Source: Liolophura sinensis
Taxonomy: Eukaryota; Mollusca; Polyplacophora; Chitonida; Chitonidae
Direction of reading: 5' to 3'
Length of the DNA: 64,000 bases
Assembly (NCBI RefSeq): GCF_032854445.1
Contig: NC_088298.1
Span: forward strand, 11,149,504 to 11,213,503
Positions 57,944-64,000 of this stretch are shown here, one piece after another. Under the pieces are notes generated by a model that had not been told where the DNA came from, did no database searches, and worked only from the letters and a program-made list of their open reading frames with translations. The translations under genes and the position numbers were made by a program. How positions within the stretch are numbered: the stretch's first letter is position 1; the number at the start of each line of letters is the position of its first letter.

Positions 57944-58160
57944 GTGCTTTCCTGCGCCAGTACTAGTGCTATTTCCAGTGAAGTTCATTGGAGACTGCCT
58001 CCCTGCTTGCCTGCCACTAGTAAGATCCGACAGTGTGGAATTTTAAGTTGCCCGCATTGTAACCTGGCAGAGGTTAGGGGTTCACTTAGAACATTGCAGT
58101 TTTCTTCAGATAAGGTGAAAAATTCTTGAGTATGTCATTAAACAACAATCAGATAAATAT
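57944..58160 (+). repeat. possible SINE with a related 3' end, different body
   Basis: The end GGTGAAAAATTCTTGAGTAT, then TCATTAAACAACAATCAGAT, parallels the tails of families A and B, but the body (CAGTGAAGTTCATTGGAGAC, CTGCCTCCCTGCTTGCCTGC) is different. Probably a fourth family or an old chimera. Confidence 0.5.
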
Positions 58161-58335
58161 GTAGTATCCATGTAATTAGCATCCATGTAATTAGTATCAT
58201 ATAATTATGTATCCATATAATTGGTATCCATATAATTATGTATCCATATAATTATGTATCCATGTAATTAGTATCCATGAAATTAGTATCATATAATTGG
58301 TATCCATGTAATTATGTATCCATATAATTAGCATC
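58161..58335 (+). repeat. 15-16 bp tandem repeat TATCCATGTAATTAG
   Basis: Ten or so units of TATCCATGTAATTAG and TATCCATATAATTATG types directly behind the SINE-like 3' end; probably grew from its tail. Confidence 0.9.
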
Positions 58336-59179
58336 AAATAAGAACAGCTTTCTTAATTTGCACTTAATATATATGTATAATAGCTCAGGGTGCATAGAAC
58401 CCTGCAGCACCCTGTCATCACTGAATTCAAGACCAAAAATGTGATGCCAGATGTCCCTCCCAAGAAAACGATTTACAGCATGTGTATAAATTTATGAATT
58501 ATCAAAAATTTAGCTGTCAAAAGTTTTCCTTGCTGTGGATTAGCAAAAATACCAACAGCAATTAACTGAGCCTGTTTAGAATCTGAATTATTCCTTTATT
58601 TCACTACAGAGAAAAAAAATTCTTAATTTGTAATGTGCATGTGAAGTTTTGCATGTAATACTTCTAGAATGAGCAGGTCATGTCGTTTTACAACATATGG
58701 ACATAGATTCACAAGGCATCTGGCGTAAACAGTGTACGTGTATTAAATTATTTCCTAATGTATACTCATTAAATATGAGGGTCACTTCTCTTATTCTATA
58801 AAAGCACTTAATTTTCATGGACATATCAATCGATATTTCCTCTGTTCTGATGTAAATGTAAAGTGCTCTCAGCAGCTGTTCAATGTGCGACAAAAACCTC
58901 CCCCCCTCCCCCCCACCCCCCGCCCCGACACACACACACAATCTTGATGACACTGGATAGCCCAGTAATCAGTAATATGAGTCATCTGATTTACAGGCTT
59001 TTACCATGATCTGTTGCCATGGAGAAAAGTGAAAGAAAATAGTGAATGTAGAAATATGATATTTATGCTTTTTTAATGTTTTTTTTTTGTCTGTAGACAG
59101 ATGAAGAGCAGAGAATTTTTATTCAGCTATAAAACAATATGTACATGCAAACAATAATATGATTAACTGGTAAATAATT
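58336..59179. other. no gene seen; C-rich tract
   Basis: A C-rich stretch at about 58900-58929 followed by (CA)n. No exon recognised. Confidence 0.45.
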
Positions 59180-59330
59180 GCCTGGTTCCCCCCCCCCCCC
59201 CCCACCCCCCCCCCCACCCCCCACCCCCACCCCCACCCCCACCAAAATGTGGGCCACCATTGTAGAAGTGAAATATTCTTGAGTACACAAAGTGTAAAAT
59301 ATCAATTAAATAGGTAATTAAATAGGTAAT
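59180..59330 (+). repeat. family A SINE, 3' half, with poly-C expansion
   Basis: A C-rich block of about 55 bp (C runs broken by single A) replaces the stretch between TGCCTGGTT and ACCAAAATG. GAAATATTCTTGAGTACACA and an (AAAT)-like tail follow. Confidence 0.9.
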
Positions 59331-59572
59331 TTTTTTTTTTTTTGATTGGTGTTTTACGCCGTACTCAAGAATATTTCACTTATATGACGGCAGCCAGCAT
59401 TATGGTGGGTGGAAACCGGGCAGAGCTCAGGGGAAACCCACGACCATCCGCAGGTTGCCGGCAGACCTTCCCACGTACGACCGGAGAGGAAGGCAGCATG
59501 AGCTGGTCTTGAACTCACAGCGACCGCATTGGTGAGAGGCTTCTGGGTCATTACGCTGCGCTAGCGCAAATA
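59328..59572 (-). repeat. family A SINE, nearly complete, inverted
   Basis: On the plus strand: poly-T, GATTGGTGTTTTACGCCG, CCAGCATTATGGTGGGTGG, GAACTCACAGCGACCGCATT, GCTGCGCTAGCGC. Abuts the preceding copy tail to tail. Confidence 0.96.
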
Positions 59573-59936
59573 AATAATTGAAATAAGTAAATCATTTGTA
59601 GCTAAATCCATGAAAAAAAAAAAGACAGATGGCCAGATAATTCAATGTGAGGTCACATCATAACCTCGCAAACATTTCAGTGTTCCATGTTCCCAAGTTT
59701 CACTGCTGAGATAGCGCATGCATTTTGGTCTTGTCTGCCATTCTACAGCTGATTAAAGGATCCGTGTTTTGAGAGACAAGTCAGAAAGCCAGAGAGGCAA
59801 CTAAAGTGTGGTAGCGTTCAGTTATATGGTCAGCTCCATGGATATAGGCTGTACTGTTCTCACCATAATTCTAATTTTTAGGACAAATATCAGGAGAGCT
59901 GAAAGCAAAGAATTCAAATTCTCTCCCAGTTTTTTT
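59573..59936. other. no gene seen
   Basis: Short non-coding gap with an A run near 59612-59623. Confidence 0.45.
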
Positions 59937-60078
59937 GGAAAAGTAAAGATATATGTTGTTCATTAGATGGACTAAGCATGTGGGTAAAAAAAGAAACTAA
60001 ATATTCCTGCTGTAATTACATGTATATTGACTAAAATGAACTGACCAGGTGTCTTAAATATTAGAAGAATAGGGTAGT
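59937..60078 (+). repeat. dispersed repeat, partner of 4.38 kb
   Basis: GAAAAGTAAAGATATATG, TTGTTCATTAGATGGACTAA, AATATTCCTGCTGTAATTAC, then AGAAGAATAGG in the same order as 4376-4582, without the internal duplication. Confidence 0.75.
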
Positions 60079-60283
60079 TGTGTATATCCACACTACATAT
60101 TAATTGACACGCACACGAAGCCTGCTGTTTGCAATCTAATAAATGACTTTGTGAACTTAGGTTTCAAATTAAAATACATACGTTGTAACAAAACACATTT
60201 GTTTAACACATAGATAACATACATGTGTCAGTTTATATTTCTGATTGATTTTATAACCCTGGCGTCATGTTGACTTCCTCTCT

Positions 60284-60418
60284 GATCTGCCAGCAACCTG
60301 CGGATGGTCGTGGGTTCCCCCCCCCCCCCCCCCACCAGAATGCTGGCCGCCGTCATATATGTGAAATATTCTTGAGTACAGAGTAAAACACAAATCAAAT
60401 AAGTAAATAAATAAATGC
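60284..60418 (+). repeat. family A SINE, 5'-truncated, with poly-C expansion
   Basis: GCCAGCAACCTGCGGATGGT, then a run of about 17 C where the CCCGGGCTCTGCCCGG stretch should be, then CCAGAATGCTGGCCGCC and the usual tail. Confidence 0.95.
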
Positions 60419-60504
60419 TGATAGTATCCCAACTACAAGGAAGAAATTCCTGCCTGTCTACGTCCATTGCTCCTGAGGGGGACTGGGCGGGTGGGCTGGT
60501 GTTT

Positions 60505-61068
60505 AGTGACAGCACTTGTAAGGTCATCTTATGGTTAGTAAGCAGTTGACAGTGCTTGTAAGGCAATTTGGTTGTTAGTAAGCAGTTGAAAGTACTTGTA
60601 AGGTCATTTAGTGTATAGTAAGCAGTTAACAGTGCTTGTAAGGCCAGTTAGTGGTTTGTAAGCAGTTGACAGTGCTTGTAAGGTCATTTAGTAGATAGTA
60701 AGAAGTTGACAGTGCTTGTAAGGCCATTTAGTGGGTAGTAAGCAGTTGACAGTGCTTGTAAGGCCATTTAGTGGATAGTAAGAAGTTGACAGTGCTTGTA
60801 AGGCCATTTAGTGGCTAGTAAGCAGTTGACACTGCTTGTAAGGTCATTTAGTGGATAGTAAGCAGTTGACAGTGCTTGTAAGGTCATTTAGTGGATAGTA
60901 AGCAGTTAACAGTGCTTGTAAGGCCAGTTAGTGGGTAGTAAGCAGTTGACACTTCATGTTAGGCCATTTAGTGGATAGTAAGCAGTTAACAGTACTTGTA
61001 AGGCAATTTGGTGGTTAGTAAGCAGTTGACAGTGCTTGTAAGGCTATTTAGTGGCTAGTAAGCAGGTA
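60505..61068. repeat. 40-bp minisatellite, about 14 copies
   Basis: The unit is AGTGCTTGTAAGGTCATTTA plus GTGGATAGTAAGCAGTTGAC. Variants include AGGCC/AGGTC, AAGAAG/AAGCAG and GTTAAC/GTTGAC. Confidence 0.95.
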
Positions 61069-61228
61069 GCTTTTTTACTTGCACAATTAAATTTGGCTTA
61101 ATGAATTATTTGTTATTGAACTTATTTGTTCATTCATTCATTTATTTTCCTGTCCGTAGACCTTTACTAGTCCCATGTGACTTTTACCAGAGTGATGTAC
61201 ATATACTTGTGTGTACATCCCACTACAA

Positions 61229-61502
61229 TTTATTTATTTATTTCTTTATTTGATTGGTGTTTTACGCGGTACTCAAGAATATTTCACTTTGACGGCGGCC
61301 AGCATTATGGTGGGTGGAAACCTGGCAGAGCCCGGGGGGAAACCCACGACCATCCGCAGGTTGCTGGCAGACCTTCCCACGTACAGCCAGAGAGGAAACC
61401 AGCATAAGCTGAACTTGAACTCACAGCCACCGCATTGGTGAGAGACTGCTGGGTCATAACGCTGCGTTAGCGCGCTAACCAACTGAGCCACGGAGGCCCC
61501 CA
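61229..61502 (-). repeat. family A SINE, full length, inverted; best reference copy
   Basis: On the minus strand it reads GGGGGCCTCCGTGGCTCAGT, TGGTTAGCGCGCTAACGCAG, then TTATGACCCAGCAGTCTCTC, GTGAGTTCAAGTTCAGC, CAACCTGCGGATGGTCGTGG, CCACCATAATGCTGGCC, GAAATATTCTTGAGTACCGC and a (TAAA)n tail. GGTTAGCGCGCT and GTGAGTTCAAG mark the Pol III A and B boxes. Confidence 0.97.
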
Positions 61503-62047
61503 TCCCACCACAAAGTGGAGTTTGTGCTTTACGACACTGAAGTGCTACTGATATGCCAGTCGTTGCAACATAAAGCAACATTCATAAAACTACTTACAGA
61601 ATATCATTATTGTTACAATACTTCATACCCTTTTCTGTTTGAAAACATATAATTTAGAAAATATCAAAAGCCCACCATAGGGGTTTTCATGGTCTAGGAG
61701 TTAGCATCCTAGTACAATACTGTAAAAGATGTACAGCATAGACAGTAAATCCAGAGCAGTACACGACAGTGTGATAGATGGCGAATGGTCAGATACTACC
61801 ACTGGTCAGTTTACCTTAGTCAGGGTTTTAGTCTAACTGTTCATGTAAATACATAAATAGTAGCAATCTACACACCCACTAGCACTATGGTTTAAGCAGA
61901 ATTAGGTAAAAAAAAAAAAAAAAAAAAAAAAATACAGTGATGTTAATTGTAATTTATTAGATGTCACTGGTCTAGAATTCCTCAAAATACTGTGTTGTCG
62001 TCACATTTAATATACAATCACATTAAAACAATGCAAAGTTATCAGGC
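61503..62047. other. no gene seen; A homopolymer
   Basis: A run of 20 or more A lies at about 61908-61932. A weak tRNA-like A-box (GGTCTAGGAGTTAGCATC) near 61692 has no clear B box. Confidence 0.45.
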
Positions 62048-62130
62048 CTTGGGGTTAGTCCACCAGCAGAATCCTTGGCACCCAGGAGCCTCTCATTAAA
62101 TAGGCATTCTGCGAATTCAAGTCCAGCAAA
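62048..62130 (+). repeat. family A SINE, head only, diverged
   Basis: CCTTGGGGTTAGTCCACCAG, ACCCAGGAGCCTCTCATT and GCGAATTCAAGTCCAGC match the head region; body and tail are absent. Confidence 0.6.
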
Positions 62131-62284
62131 ACAGTTGAAAAAGACAAGGCCCTTTGTGGAAATGACTTGCTAGGATATTGTCTAACAAGCATACTTTTAA
62201 TGATGGCTAGCCTGACATTTCTTGGAAAGTGTCAAGAATTGGTGAACAGGCATGAAATAATATATGATGTAATTTTCGTTTTAG

Positions 62285-63528
62285 CGGAGCTGGTGGGTAA
62301 AGCACATCGCCTCACATTAGAAGAAGGCCCCCGTTATCAGGTCACCACCCTTGTTGTGTCATGGATCTCTGTCGTCGTCACCCTCGTGCTAGGCATTTTG
62401 GCTGTCAGTAAGTCAGTTGTGCTACATGAATCTAAAGTTGTCCTAGCAGCACCTAGACACTCTTTGTGACACTGCTTCAGTGGCCTAAATGTTAAAGTGT
62501 CAGTCTTGAAGTCAGGAGATCTGGGATCAATCCCAGGTCCGGTCTTACCAAAGACTTCAGAAATGGTACTTGTTGCTGCCTTGCTGAGAGGTTAGAGCAT
62601 GGAAACAGGACTGATTGCCCCAGTGTCAGTGTAATGTGACTGGGTGGAGTGTCATTTTTGGTGTCTTCTGCATGGTACTTCAGGGGCAGCATGGATTCTC
62701 CCCGCAACAAAAAGACACAGTACATATACCAGTCTACACACACACTGAATGACTCCTTGTCATACATGTATGACTATTAAAAAAAGTACAACATAAAAAC
62801 TCCAATCATACGTACATACATGCATATATACATACATACATACATATATACATGCATGCATATATATATATGCATACATATACACTTCATATTTGGTGCA
62901 CAATTGCTTTGATCTAATGTCCTAAGTATTGTATTTCTCAACCATCAGTTGGTATGGTTCACAGATGAAGCAGGGTATAAAGTACACCTGTACACTATTT
63001 ACAGGATTTACATATCTCCTGAGCTGTAATGTAAATGTGTGACATTGAAGTTAAATATAGCACACCTGTATATCAGTGGAATACATAAAATACTGTCACA
63101 AAATTTCATACGGCTTGCTTTGAATTTTTGTCTGTATTTGTGATACAGAGACCAGCTGACTGAAGTCTTGCCATTAGCATACTTCAGTTGTTTTATGATT
63201 ACCATATCTCTGGCTTTTGAAATTTTGTTTGAAAAATAAAGAAAATGATTGTCTGTTTAACATGGTTGTTAATTGGCAAGTTCACATCGTTGCTCATTTA
63301 GCATTACATTGTGTCATTAAATATGCAAACTTTTTTTAGAATTATTTCTCTGTTCCCCATAGTTCTCAAAATGTTTCCAAATATAAGTTGCAGAGGCGGT
63401 TGAAAATTGAAGAATGAGGGTGATTCATAATCATTTAACAATATGTAAATGTTCTACTCGGTATATATTATTTACTTTTTGCAGCTTACTCGGCATCAGA
63501 CCAGAGCTCCGCAGCCTTTGCTTTTGGG
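62285..63528 (+). CDS. TMEM163: TMEM163-type membrane protein, two internal exons, partial
   Basis: TMEM163 (SV31) is a zinc-binding, cation-efflux-like membrane protein of vesicles and plasma membrane. Two exons join in frame: 62285-62407 (acceptor TTTTCGTTTTAG, donor GTAAGT) and 63485-63528 (acceptor TTTTTGCAG, donor GTAAGC). The first encodes AHRLTLEEGPRYQ, a basic/acidic lead, then the hydrophobic SWISVVVTLVLGILAV. The second gives TYSASDQSSAAFAFG. The order (lead, VSW-S--VTL helix, then SA-AF-FG) matches the TM1-TM2 junction of TMEM163 as I remember it. The N-terminal exon is not found to the left; later exons lie beyond the right edge. Medium-high confidence in the family, lower for the exact ortholog. 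Confidence 0.72.
62468..62770 (+). repeat. family C SINE in TMEM163-type intron
   Basis: GGATCAATCCCAGGTCCGG as B-box region, then GTAATGTGACTGGGTGGAGT and ATGGTACTTCAGGGGCAG, collinear with 12905-13215. It begins about 60 bp after the exon donor. Confidence 0.85.
62810..62885. repeat. (TACA/CATA)n microsatellite
   Basis: Imperfect tetranucleotide run of the TACA/CATA type with short TA stretches. Confidence 0.92.
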
Positions 63529-63734
63529 GTAAGCGATTATTTTATTCGTAACAATCTATGATAATTTCATCTCATGCTCTGTCTTTTGAAATTCCCCGAC
63601 AATGGCGAGAATAAGGCTGGACGTGATGTATGTTTTGATTATGATCCCTGGGTAAAGAATTCTGAATACCCCAAACGGGATCCTTTCTAATTTGAAGATT
63701 TGTATTCAAATGTTTTTACCACCTTTGTCATTCC

Positions 63735-64000
63735 AAAGCTTGTCAGAAACCCAGCAAGGTGGGGTTGGTTTTGTTCAGACTTTTGTCAGAAATCCAGCGA
63801 AGTGTGGTCAGTTTTTTTCAGGGGTTTGTCAGAAACCCAGCAAGGTGTGGTTGGTTGTCTACAAGGGTTTGTCAGAAACACAGCGATGTGTGGTTGGTTT
63901 TCTTCAGGGGTTTGTCAGAAACCCAGCAAGGGTAATGTTGATTTTCTTCAGGAGTTTGCCCAAAACCCAGCAAGGTGGGGTTGGTTTTCTTCAGGGTTTT
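63735..64000. repeat. 43-bp minisatellite, six copies, runs off the window
   Basis: GTCAGAAACCCAGCAAGGTG, TGGTTGGTTTTCTTCAGGGG, TTT repeats at 63742, 63785, 63828, 63871, 63914 and 63957, exactly every 43 bp. Intron of the TMEM163-type gene. Confidence 0.95.

Overview
The window is animal nuclear DNA: spliced genes with GT..AG introns, AT-rich non-coding sequence, and many short interspersed and tandem repeats. The commonest dispersed repeat is a tRNA-headed SINE with a (TAAA)n tail and the core GAAATATTCTTGAGTACGGC (about 25 copies). From general knowledge this looks like a lophotrochozoan, probably a marine mollusc or a brachiopod; the species cannot be named from sequence alone.

Two genes are recognisable, both on the + strand. 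The first is a complete guanylate kinase (GUK1 type), seven coding exons from 7573 to 14368. It joins in frame to exactly 199 codons plus a stop, with the P-loop, GMP-binding segment and lid all present. The second is the 5' part of a TMEM163-type (SV31, cation-efflux-like) membrane protein. Its exons at 62285-62407 and 63485-63528 join in frame across a TM1-like segment, and the gene runs off the right edge. A possible isolated first exon with a CPYC motif lies at 25883-26045, and weak exon-like stretches on the - strand lie near 29.2 and 29.6 kb.

Mobile DNA: family A SINEs throughout; a second SINE with an (ACTC)n tail (22.8 kb, tail piece at 37.8 kb); a third SINE (12.9 and 62.5 kb); a decayed non-LTR retrotransposon on the - strand (about 34.55-37.70 kb) with endonuclease and reverse transcriptase motifs; and several MITE families. 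The MITEs include a five-copy group with TAATTCCTCAACC ends, a 186-bp element flanked by TTAA, and compact foldback elements at 13.6, 16.5 and 19.0 kb.

Tandem repeats fill roughly 10 kb. Main arrays have periods of 55 (10.7 kb), 91 (15.2 kb), 44 (32.8 kb), 53 (41.2 kb), 50 (46.3 kb), 104 (53.0 kb), 40 (60.5 kb) and 43 bp (63.7 kb, off the edge). Their long ORFs are a by-product of the repeat and are not called as genes.

The most unusual observation is in the guanylate kinase gene. At three of its six introns (after exons 1, 3 and 4) the end of the exon, with its splice donor, has been copied into the start of the following intron: once after exon 1, about three times at an 86-89 bp period after exon 3, and about sixteen times at a 55-bp period after exon 4. 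The 91-bp array just beyond the gene also repeats AATAAA, giving a ladder of possible poly(A) signals.
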